NCBI GenBank assembly: GCA_045587785.1
Contig: JAZNDA010000023.1
Location: 1-16,256, forward strand
Source of the DNA: RGIG8775 sp045587785
GTDB taxonomy: Bacteria; Bacillota; Clostridia; Oscillospirales; CAG-272
Length of the DNA stretch: 16,256 nt
Direction: 5' to 3'
The stretch's first letter is position 1. Each line of letters opens with the position of its first letter. Position numbers and translations under genes: made by a program. This document shows positions 1-5,065 of the stretch, one piece after another. The notes under the pieces were generated by a model. The model was not told the DNA's origin, ran no database searches, and was given only the letters and a program-made list of their open reading frames with translations.

Positions 1-584
1 TCTCTTTGCTCGTCCTCCGTGAGATAGGAAAGCTCCACCGCAGGGCTGAACGCGATTTTTTCCTCGTCCACCATCGTAAGCAGCTCGGGAATTAACTCGG
101 TCAAGCGGATATACCTTTGAATTTGGTTGCGGCTTTCGCCCGCTTCCTCTGCAATTATTTCGTCCGTCCGTAAATTCGTCCCAACTTGGGACACATTTTC
201 TTTCGGTCTGCCTGCCTTGCGTTTCATCGCATCCATTTTCATCTTGTAGGCAAATGCTTTCTCGCTTGGAAGGATGTGCTCACGTTGAAGGTTAGAGTCA
301 ACCATTTCAACTACCGCTTCATCACGGCTGAGTTCTCGCACGATGGCGGGAATGCCGCTGATACCGAGCCGCAGACAAGCGTGCTTCCTGCGGTGTCCCG
401 CGATAAGCTCGTATCTCTCACCGTTCTTTCGCAGTATAACGGGGTTGAGAACACCGTTATTGTCAATGCTCTGTACGAGCCGTTCCATATCCTCGTCATC
501 CCTCACTTGAAAAGGGTGGTCGGCAAAGTCGTCGATCAGACTTATAGGAACGGTGCAGACCTTTTCTTGACTATTAACATCCAA
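1..584 (-). CDS. ParB/Spo0J-family partition protein of a mobile element (3' end outside window)
   Basis: The 194 visible residues match the ParB/RepB/Spo0J family, which binds centromere-like sites on plasmids, chromosomes and integrative elements and works with a ParA ATPase. Seen here: a ParB N-terminal domain (about residues 10-105) with the nucleotide-binding GHRR motif at 63-66 and a second conserved patch NLQREHILPSEKAFAYK, then a helix-turn-helix region (about 140-185, IIAEEAGESRNQIQRYIRL). The start is taken as TTG at 584, eight bases after AGGAG; an in-frame GTG at 593 overlaps that ribosome site, and a stop lies just before it. The frame stays open to base 1, so the C-terminus is missing. 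No parA is visible; in many elements it is adjacent. A hairpin with a U-run sits in the leader. The place beside a tRNA-integrated end suggests an ICE or similar element rather than the chromosomal parB. Confidence 0.85.
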   Translation of the reverse strand, partial: MDVNSQEKVCTVPISLIDDFADHPFQVRDDEDMERLVQSIDNNGVLNPVILRKNGERYELIAGHRRKHACLRLGISGIPAIVRELSRDEAVVEMVDSNLQREHILPSEKAFAYKMKMDAMKRKAGRPKENVSQVGTNLRTDEIIAEEAGESRNQIQRYIRLTELIPELLTMVDEEKIAFSPAVELSYLTEDEQR

Positions 585-617
585 CTTTATCACTCCTTCT
601 TACATATAAATTGGCAT

Positions 618-650
618 AGAAAAAGCCGACCTTTTGGTGAAAGGTCGGCT
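618..650 (-). terminator. Terminator-like hairpin in the leader of the ParB gene
   Basis: An 11-bp perfect stem (624-634 with 640-650, loop TGGTG) is followed on the minus strand by TTTTTC, the form of an intrinsic terminator. It lies about 35 bp upstream of the parB-like start, between the divergent parB-like and tfoX-like genes, so it could attenuate transcription into parB or shield the element. It is nearly identical to the hairpin at 1078-1109. Confidence 0.6.
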
Positions 651-668
651 AATCGTGCCGTATGTATT
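622..668. repeat. Direct repeat copy 1: hairpin plus TGCCGTATGTATT tail
   Basis: This unit consists of the AGCCGACC/GGTCGGCT hairpin, five variable bases (AATCG) and the 13-base tail TGCCGTATGTATT (656-668). Copy 2 at 1078-1124 has the same architecture and the same tail, so the two direct repeats bracket the tfoX-like gene with its promoter. An extra short repeat AATTTGACGAG occurs at 732-742 and 1064-1074. Confidence 0.8.
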
Positions 669-683
669 GTTTACAAAATCCTA

Positions 684-712
684 TTTACTTTGAGTGGCTT
701 CTGTGATATAAT
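684..712 (+). promoter_or_regulatory. Promoter of the tfoX-like gene
   Basis: TTTACT (684-689) and TATAAT (707-712) are separated by 17 bp, with an extended -10 TG at 704-705. Transcription would start near 719, about 30 bp before the ATG at 749, which has GAGGT five bases upstream. Confidence 0.7.
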
Positions 713-748
713 AAACTCACCGATAAATAAGAATTTGACGAGGTAACT

Positions 749-1054
749 ATGGCAAGTAGTAAAGAATATTTAGACTTCGTATTAGAGCAATGCAGCGGCT
801 TGTCTGCCCGTGCTATGATGGGCGAATATGTGCTGTACTATGGTGGTAAGGTCGTTGGCGGTGTTTACGATAACCGATTGCTTGTGAAGCCTACGAAATC
901 GGCAGTTGCATTGCTGCCAAATGCACCGAGAGAACTGCCATACGAAGGTGCAAAAGAGATGCTTCTTGTAGAAAATATCGAGGATAAAGAGCTTTTGAAA
1001 AAACTGTTTGAAGCTATGTGCGAGGAACTTCCCGAACTGAAGAAAAAGAAATAA
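749..1054 (+). CDS. TfoX/Sxy N-terminal domain protein
   Basis: A 101-residue protein that fits the TfoX N-terminal domain family over nearly its whole length. The visible family pattern is ARAMMGEYVLYYGGKVVGGVYDNRLLVKPT (residues about 21-50) followed by a C-terminal helical part. In Gammaproteobacteria TfoX/Sxy controls competence, but that role needs a second domain and regulators missing here. Stand-alone N-domain proteins in Firmicutes have no proven function, so none is assigned. The C-terminus ends in a run of lysines. The gene has its own extended -10 promoter and is followed by a bidirectional hairpin terminator. It is a monocistronic cargo gene between the ParB-like and HTH genes of the element, bracketed by a hairpin-bearing direct repeat, which suggests it may have been acquired as a unit. 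Confidence 0.85.
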   Translation: MASSKEYLDFVLEQCSGLSARAMMGEYVLYYGGKVVGGVYDNRLLVKPTKSAVALLPNAPRELPYEGAKEMLLVENIEDKELLKKLFEAMCEELPELKKKK

Positions 1055-1077
1055 ACAAATTCCAATTTGACGAGCAG

Positions 1078-1109
1078 AAAAGCCGACCTTTTTCCGAAGG
1101 TCGGCTTTT
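1078..1109. terminator. Bidirectional intrinsic terminator between tfoX-like and HTH genes
   Basis: A 13-bp stem (1078-1090 with 1097-1109) has an A-run on the left and a T-run on the right, so it can end the plus-strand tfoX-like gene (stop 1054) and the minus-strand HTH gene (stop 1123). Confidence 0.75.
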
Positions 1110-1124
1110 CTTGCCGTATGTATT
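1078..1124. repeat. Direct repeat copy 2: hairpin plus TGCCGTATGTATT tail
   Basis: Second copy of the unit at 622-668. The hairpin stem is the same apart from the loop, the five-base spacer is TTTCT, and the 13-base tail (1112-1124) is identical. The tail overlaps the stop codon of the minus-strand HTH gene. Confidence 0.8.
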
Positions 1125-1725
1125 AAGCATCTTTCTTGGGGGCGCACATCATATTTATATAATGTAGGGCATCGAGCAGAATGTCGATGTGCTTCTTCGA
1201 TTTTTTTGCTATCAAAAGTCCTTCGTCGCTCACCAAGAAATCCACGAGATATTCTTTCGGGATTTTAACGCGATTGAAAATATTGAAGGATTTGAGCTTG
1301 CCTTTCTCACACCAACTTAAAACGCTCTTTAACGTGTAGCCCGTGATCTCTGCCACCTTGGAGGGAGGGATTACATCGTCATAATTGGCTATCTTGTTAT
1401 TCAAGAAAGTGCGGAGCATTTTTCTGTTCTTCATCAAACGCTCTATGTTGAGGGCGTGGGGGTTATGCGCTCCGCGACCGTAATAGTTATCGGGAGCTTT
1501 GAAAGCGAAGGGATTATTTTCACGAGCATCCAAGAACGCGATAACATCGTCAAGAAGGATTTTGTACTTGCGGGTTTGCTTACCGGAGTTGGTGCAAGGC
1601 ACGAGTCCGTTGTCGAGAAGATAGGATGCGGTTTTCTTGCTGATATGGCATATCCGATAGAATTGATCCTTTGTTATCACTTCGGGATAAGTGGTCTTTA
1701 AGTATTCGATAGTTTGCTTATCCAT
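1123..1725 (-). CDS. Two-domain helix-turn-helix regulator of the mobile element (possible excisionase/RDF)
   Basis: A 200-residue cytoplasmic DNA-binding protein. It has two MerR/excisionase-like winged helix-turn-helix units: about residues 17-66 (ITKDQFYRICHISKKTASYL, then a lysine-rich wing) and about 119-165 (IPPSKVAEITGYTLKSVLSW). They are joined by a helical linker. Two DNA-reading units would suit a protein that bends or bridges repeated sites. GAGGTG lies five bases before the ATG. It is the gene closest to the tRNA-Ser junction and is transcribed away from it; the 460 bp behind it contain repeated boxes and an inverted repeat that could be its binding sites. By position it could be a recombination directionality factor or the element's transcriptional regulator; the sequence alone does not decide. 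No integrase gene is visible in the window. Confidence 0.75.
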   Translation of the reverse strand: MDKQTIEYLKTTYPEVITKDQFYRICHISKKTASYLLDNGLVPCTNSGKQTRKYKILLDDVIAFLDARENNPFAFKAPDNYYGRGAHNPHALNIERLMKNRKMLRTFLNNKIANYDDVIPPSKVAEITGYTLKSVLSWCEKGKLKSFNIFNRVKIPKEYLVDFLVSDEGLLIAKKSKKHIDILLDALHYINMMCAPKKDA

Positions 1726-1813
1726 AGCTACACCTCATATAAAAATATTCGGTCAACGGCATAGCCAAGTCGTGTCAAACGCTTGTGTTTTATGGGGATT
1801 TTTTCTCCCCGTT

Positions 1814-1877
1814 GTTCTCTCCAAAGTTCTCTCCAAGAAGGGTTTTTAGCCCCTTTTTCTCTCCAAGTTCTCTCCAA
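1814..1877. repeat. Four tandem TTCTCTCC boxes near the element end
   Basis: The box (G)TTCTCTCCAA occurs at 1814-1824, 1826-1836, 1857-1866 and 1867-1877, all in one orientation, in two pairs about 40 bp apart. The first pair has a 12-bp period and the second pair is directly abutting. A fifth copy is at 2079-2088 and an inverted one at 2096-2104. This resembles arm-type binding sites of tyrosine recombinases or an operator array. Confidence 0.75.
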
Positions 1878-1925
1878 AAAGCATATTTTTTTGCCCATTT
1901 TTGATGAGTTCGAATTGCTCTTATT

Positions 1926-1966
1926 TTGACGGGCAGTTATCAACAAAAGGGAGATAATTCCGTCAA
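1926..1966. repeat. Imperfect inverted repeat in the element end
   Basis: TTGACGG (1926-1932) pairs with CCGTCAA (1960-1966), and AGTTATC (1935-1941) with GATAATT (1953-1959; one G-T pair). The loop is 11 bases and a two-base GC bulge is on the left arm only. There is no adjacent T-run, so it is more likely a protein-binding site or processed DNA structure than a terminator. Confidence 0.6.
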
Positions 1967-2030
1967 GTTCCAATTAGACTACTTTATTCAAAAACTTATA
2001 TTAACAATGGTATTATTTTCTCAAAACCCC

Positions 2031-2059
2031 TTGATTTTCGGGCGTTTTTGTGCTATAAT
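2031..2059 (+). promoter_or_regulatory. Strong outward-facing promoter at the element end
   Basis: TTGATT (2031-2036), a 17-bp spacer and TATAAT (2054-2059) with extended TG at 2052-2053 give a near-consensus sigma-A promoter pointing to the tRNA-Ser remnant and out of the element. No well-formed gene follows: the transcript would carry the TTCTCTCC/GGAGAGAA hairpin and the tRNA 3' half and stop at the terminator near 2290. In an excised circle it would point across the junction into the other end of the element. Confidence 0.7.
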
Positions 2060-2078
2060 AACGCCATCGTGTTTGACT

Positions 2079-2104
2079 TTCTCTCCAAAATTCAAGGAGA
2101 GAAC
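2079..2104. repeat. Inverted pair of TTCTCTCC boxes
   Basis: TTCTCTCC (2079-2086) faces GGAGAGAA (2096-2103) across nine bases, giving an 8-bp palindrome within 25 bp of the outward promoter. It is the same box as in the 1814-1877 cluster, so the promoter is flanked by boxes on both sides. The box also equals the 3' strand of the tRNA-Ser acceptor stem at 7 of 8 positions. Confidence 0.7.
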
Positions 2105-2199
2105 TCAACGCAGCGGACGATTTTTATGGTTGTAGATCAACTACTGAAATACGGCGAGTTTGGGATAGTATTGTTCGATAACTTCCAAGTTACCGAACG

Positions 2200-2257
2200 G
2201 ACTCGAAATCAGTTTGTGCGCAAGCACACGAGGGTTCGAATCCCTCTCTCTCCGCCA
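2200..2257 (+). pseudogene. 3' part of tRNA-Ser(CGA): attachment-site remnant at the element/chromosome junction
   Basis: From the anticodon onward this is a normal class II tRNA-Ser: anticodon loop 2202-2208 with CGA at 2204-2206, 3' anticodon stem 2209-2213, long variable arm TGTGC/GCACA (2215-2228, loop GCAA), T-arm GAGGG-TTCGAAT-CCCTC (2230-2246), acceptor 3' strand TCTCTCC (2247-2253), G73 and encoded CCA (2255-2257). The 5' half (acceptor GGAGAGA plus D-arm) is absent at the distance a 90-nt tRNA requires. The bases at 2197-2201 pair only imperfectly with the 3' anticodon stem. This fits a tyrosine-recombinase element that integrated at the anticodon loop: the element lies to the left, and the complete tRNA should be rebuilt at its far end outside the window. 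Confidence 0.8.
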
Positions 2258-2262
2258 AAACG

Positions 2263-2295
2263 AAAAGCATCCTCAAAGAGGGTGCTTTTTTGTTT
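2263..2295 (+). terminator. Intrinsic terminator of the tRNA-Ser gene
   Basis: AAGCATCCTC pairs with GAGGGTGCTT across AAA (one G-T pair) and is followed by a T-run (2285-2291). It begins six bases after the CCA end, as expected for the native tRNA terminator on the chromosomal side of the junction. Confidence 0.85.
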
Positions 2296-2307
2296 TGGCA
2301 TCGTGAA

Positions 2308-2425
2308 GGATTCGAACAAGGAGGGAGAAGTCGCAGAAGTGCGACTTCGGAAGAAAACAGTCCGATGGACTGTTTTCGCCGACGTGGCGTGATAGGCGCG
2401 GAGCGCCGGAGCGAATCCCTCTCTC
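2308..2425. repeat. Multi-hairpin structured repeat with tRNA T-arm mimics at both ends
   Basis: GGATTCG (2308-2314) can pair with CGAATCC (2412-2418) to close a domain of successive hairpins: GAAGTCGCA/TGCGACTTC (2327-2348, 9 bp), GAAAACAGTCC/GGACTGTTTTC (2353-2377, 11 bp, loop GAT), CGCC/GGCG (2377-2389) and GGCGC/GCGCC (2395-2407). The right end CGAATCCCTCTCTC (2412-2425) is identical to 14 bases of the tRNA-Ser T-arm and acceptor (2237-2250). The left end GGATTCGAAC is the exact reverse complement of 2234-2243. It looks like a REP-type, non-coding mobile repeat associated with tRNA 3' ends. No function can be assigned. Confidence 0.75.
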
Positions 2426-2466
2426 GTATGTAAAAATACACAAGTTCGGTAAATTTTAAAATGTTA

Positions 2467-2495
2467 TTAAAGAATTCACATTTATGTGGTATAAT
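2467..2495 (+). promoter_or_regulatory. Promoter of the first ABC exporter gene
   Basis: TATAAT (2490-2495) with extended TG at 2487-2488; 17 bp upstream is a weak -35, TTAAAG (2467-2472). Start would be near 2502. The ribosome site AAGGAG (2516-2521) is seven bases before the ATG at 2529. Confidence 0.65.
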
Positions 2496-2528
2496 TTAGA
2501 AAATTGCAGTTTAACAAGGAGTAAATGA

Positions 2529-4244
2529 ATGTTAAAACGATTTTTGTCCTACTACCGACCTCACATGAAAATTTTTATTATGGATATGCTCGCCTCACTT
2601 TTGGTGGCATTGACGGCGATCATATATCCCATGGTAACCAGACGTATGCTCAACGATCTAATCCCCGAAAGAAAATACAAGCTGATCATCGTGTTCGGCG
2701 GTGTTTTGCTCACCATCTACGTTGTGCGCATGCTTCTCAACTTTTTCATTCAGTATTACGGACACGTGATGGGCGTCAGGATGCAGGCGCAGATGAGAAG
2801 CGATATGTTTAATCATCTGGAAAAGCTTCCGTACCGCTTTTTCGACAATCATGAAACAGGAAAGATCATGTCCCGTATGACCAATGACCTAATGGATATC
2901 AGTGAGCTGGCGCACCACGGACCCGAGAACATACTGATCTCCTCCATTTCCATTGTTATCGCCTTCATCTATCTTTGCTCTATACGCTGGGAGCTGACCT
3001 TGATCGTGTTTGCTTGTGTTCCGATTTTGGCTCTGATCGCCATGTCTCTCAGGAAACGGATGCGCGATGCCTTTATGGAAAGCCGTAAATCGGTTGCCGT
3101 GATCAATGCCGCGCTGGAAAGCAGTATTTCGGGCATCCGCGTGACCAAGGCGTTCAACAATGCGCATATCGAGTCTGAGAAGTTTGAAAAGGGAAATCAT
3201 TCGTTTGTCAAGTCAAGGCGCGAAGCTTACAAGGCGATGGGGCAGTTTCATTCTGCCACTACCTTTGTGACCGATATCTTCAACGTTATCGTGCTGACCT
3301 CGGGAGGACTTTTTCTTTACAATGACCTCATTACTTTTGCCGACTATTCTGCCTTTGTGGTGTCTATCAATCTTTTTATTTCGCCGCTCATGACGCTCAT
3401 TAACTTTATGGAGCAATTCCAGAACGGTGTGACGGGCTTCCGTCGTTTTGTGGAGATCATGGACGAGGTGCCGGAGGAAGAAAACGAGGACGCACGCGAG
3501 GCAGGAGTACTTTCGGGACATATTGAATTTCGTCACGTCACGTACGGTTACGGAGAGAAAAATGATGTGCTGAACGATATCAGCTTTACCGTGGAACAGG
3601 GAAAGACCTACGCACTTGTCGGACCGTCGGGCGGAGGAAAGACTACCATCTGCCATCTCATTCCTCGTTTTTATGACGTAGAGAAGGGCGAGATCTTAGT
3701 GGACGGTATTGACATTCGAACCTTGACAAGAAGCTCACTCCGAAAAAACATCGGCATCGTACAGCAGGACGTGTATTTGTTCAATGCCAGCATCCGCGAT
3801 AATATTCTGTACGGAAACCCGACAGCCACCGAAGAAGATGTGATAGAGGCGGCGAAAAAGGCGAATATTCATGATTATGTGATGTCGCTGGAGCACGGCT
3901 ACGATACCGAGATCGGAGAGCGCGGTGTCAAGCTGTCGGGCGGTCAAAAACAGCGTCTGAGTATTGCAAGAGTGTTTTTGAAAAATCCCCCGATCCTCAT
4001 TTTGGACGAGGCAACCAGCGCACTTGATAATGCCACGGAGATCCTCATTCAAAGGGCACTTGACGAGCTTTGTGTGGGACGAACCACCATCGTGGTGGCA
4101 CACCGACTTTCAACTGTAAAGAACGCCGATGAGATCGCCGTGATATCCGACGGAAATATTGCCGAAAGGGGCTCGCACAAGGAACTGATAGAAAAGCAGG
4201 GAATTTACGCGGGGCTGTATCAGATGCAGTTCAGAAATCAATAG
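2529..4244 (+). CDS. ABC exporter half-transporter, MsbA/LmrA type (fused permease and ATPase)
   Basis: A 571-residue protein of the usual length for type IV ABC exporters, which work as dimers in the cytoplasmic membrane and export lipids, drugs or peptides. Residues 1 to about 320 form a six-helix membrane domain (first helices near 15-35 and 53-75). The ATPase domain follows: Walker A GPSGGGKTT (365-373), Q-loop IVQQDVYLF, signature LSGGQKQR (from 469), Walker B ILILDEATSALD with Asp493 and catalytic Glu494, and switch His525 in VAHRLS. All catalytic residues are present. The start at 2529 is preferred over an out-of-frame ATG four bases earlier because of AAGGAG spacing. It has its own promoter and terminator, so it is monocistronic and probably a homodimer; the substrate cannot be deduced. 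Confidence 0.93.
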   Translation: MLKRFLSYYRPHMKIFIMDMLASLLVALTAIIYPMVTRRMLNDLIPERKYKLIIVFGGVLLTIYVVRMLLNFFIQYYGHVMGVRMQAQMRSDMFNHLEKLPYRFFDNHETGKIMSRMTNDLMDISELAHHGPENILISSISIVIAFIYLCSIRWELTLIVFACVPILALIAMSLRKRMRDAFMESRKSVAVINAALESSISGIRVTKAFNNAHIESEKFEKGNHSFVKSRREAYKAMGQFHSATTFVTDIFNVIVLTSGGLFLYNDLITFADYSAFVVSINLFISPLMTLINFMEQFQNGVTGFRRFVEIMDEVPEEENEDAREAGVLSGHIEFRHVTYGYGEKNDVLNDISFTVEQGKTYALVGPSGGGKTTICHLIPRFYDVEKGEILVDGIDIRTLTRSSLRKNIGIVQQDVYLFNASIRDNILYGNPTATEEDVIEAAKKANIHDYVMSLEHGYDTEIGERGVKLSGGQKQRLSIARVFLKNPPILILDEATSALDNATEILIQRALDELCVGRTTIVVAHRLSTVKNADEIAVISDGNIAERGSHKELIEKQGIYAGLYQMQFRNQ

Positions 4245-4274
4245 ATTGGTTTGTTCTTGCCGCTATTTTACCGC

Positions 4275-4313
4275 AAAAAACGCTCCGTGTAAGTTAACAC
4301 GGAGCGTTTTTTT
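4275..4313. terminator. Bidirectional terminator between the ABC exporter and the calcium-motif protein gene
   Basis: A long perfect stem, AAAAAACGCTCCGTGT (4275-4290) against ACACGGAGCGTTTTTT (4297-4312), with loop AAGTTA. With A-run and T-run on opposite sides it works for the plus-strand ABC gene (stop 4244) and the convergent minus-strand gene (stop 4358). Confidence 0.92.
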
Positions 4314-4357
4314 AATGCTGTCTTTCCGTGTAACCACGGCTCAAATGTTTTTTGATA

Positions 4358-4963
4358 TCAGGAATCTTTAGGCTTTTTGGGAACTACTGCAATAATGACA
4401 AGGATCACCGCAATGACAGCTGCCACTGCAATGACAATTCCAATGATGCCCGTTGTCTTTTCGGTATCATTTGTGCCGTCACCGTTGGCGTCGCTATCTA
4501 TGGGGTCTTTTACGCCATCGTTATCGTCATCGCTGTCCACAGCGTCGGGAACCGAGTCGCCGTCATTGTCGCCAACAGCACCGCCGATATCGGCATCGGG
4601 GACATTGGTGTCGGGGAGCATATCCTCTATCATGTCCTCGGTAGTGGTCTGGGACGGTTCGTTTTGATCGGGAACAAGTGTCATGTTGTCATTTCCGTTT
4701 GTTATATTATCTGTGACGACGCCGTTTCCGTTACTGTTTTCGGGGGCGAGGGAAGTGTCCGTGTTGCCCGTACTATTTTCGGTCGTGCTATCCATGGGAT
4801 TCTGCGTATTCGGCATTTCGGTCTGACTGTCGGTGATACCGTCACGGGGTCTTAAGTCAAGCGGTGAGTTTCGGTTCATGCGTGCCGCGGCTGCAAGGAT
4901 AGATAGCGATAATGACAAGATCAGAACAATGCAGGCGCAATATAATAATTTCTTTTTTTTCAT
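4358..4963 (-). CDS. Membrane-anchored surface protein with thrombospondin type 3 calcium-binding motifs
   Basis: A 201-residue protein built as an export signal (about 1-27: MKKKK then a hydrophobic run ending LAAAA), a Thr/Asn/Ser/Asp-rich disordered stretch (about 31-120), acidic calcium-loop repeats (132-166, DNDGDSVPD, DSDDDNDGVKD, DSDANGDGTND) and a C-terminal transmembrane helix (about 171-194) with a short basic tail KKPKDS. The DxDxDG loops match thrombospondin type 3 repeats, which bind Ca2+ and often lie beside anchors in surface proteins. Predicted topology: outside the cell, held by the C-terminal helix; there is no LPxTG. AAAGG lies eight bases before the ATG. It lies 102 bp beyond the last gene of the minus-strand cluster, with no clear terminator between, so it may be read through from it or have its own unrecognised promoter. 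Function unknown. Confidence 0.8.
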   Translation of the reverse strand: MKKKKLLYCACIVLILSLSLSILAAAARMNRNSPLDLRPRDGITDSQTEMPNTQNPMDSTTENSTGNTDTSLAPENSNGNGVVTDNITNGNDNMTLVPDQNEPSQTTTEDMIEDMLPDTNVPDADIGGAVGDNDGDSVPDAVDSDDDNDGVKDPIDSDANGDGTNDTEKTTGIIGIVIAVAAVIAVILVIIAVVPKKPKDS

Positions 4964-5065
4964 AAAAACAACCTTTCTTTTGCGAAATCATGGTTTACTC
5001 TTATTTTTTCGCGCAAGAAAGGTTTTATATGTTGAAAGTTTTTCCGAAAAACCGAAAAAAAGGAA

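Noticed and set aside
186..746. 186-codon plus-strand ORF over the parB-like gene
   Set aside because: Antisense of the ParB domain with its GHRR motif, and it runs through the hairpin repeat and the tfoX-like promoter.
622..1124. Integron cassette or CRISPR array as explanation of the repeated hairpins
   Set aside because: Only two copies, no attC core sites and no regularly spaced spacers.
1728..1973. 81-codon minus-strand ORF upstream of the HTH gene
   Set aside because: It runs through the TTCTCTCC boxes and the HTH gene's ribosome site, its repeated residues (WRE) only reflect the DNA repeats, and I see no ribosome site for it.
2096..2257. tRNA-Ser with GGAGAGA at 2096 as its 5' end and an intron or insertion in the middle
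   Set aside because: GGAGAGA would pair with the acceptor 3' strand and lies 30 bp after a promoter start, but the following bases do not form a D-arm and no intron structure is visible; the GGAGAGA is better explained as the inverted copy of the TTCTCTCC box.
2048..2392. 114-codon plus-strand ORF behind the outward promoter
   Set aside because: It passes through the tRNA remnant, the terminator and the structured repeat; its second half is translated non-coding DNA. Only its first 40 codons are not explained by these.
4326..4339. Small CCGTG/CACGG hairpin after the bidirectional terminator
   Set aside because: Five base pairs without an adjacent T-run on the relevant side; too weak to call.
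4352..4855. 167-codon plus-strand ORF opposite the calcium-motif protein
   Set aside because: Val/Ile/Gly-rich reading is the antisense of Asp/Asn-rich codons; the minus-strand gene has signal peptide, motif and anchor in order.
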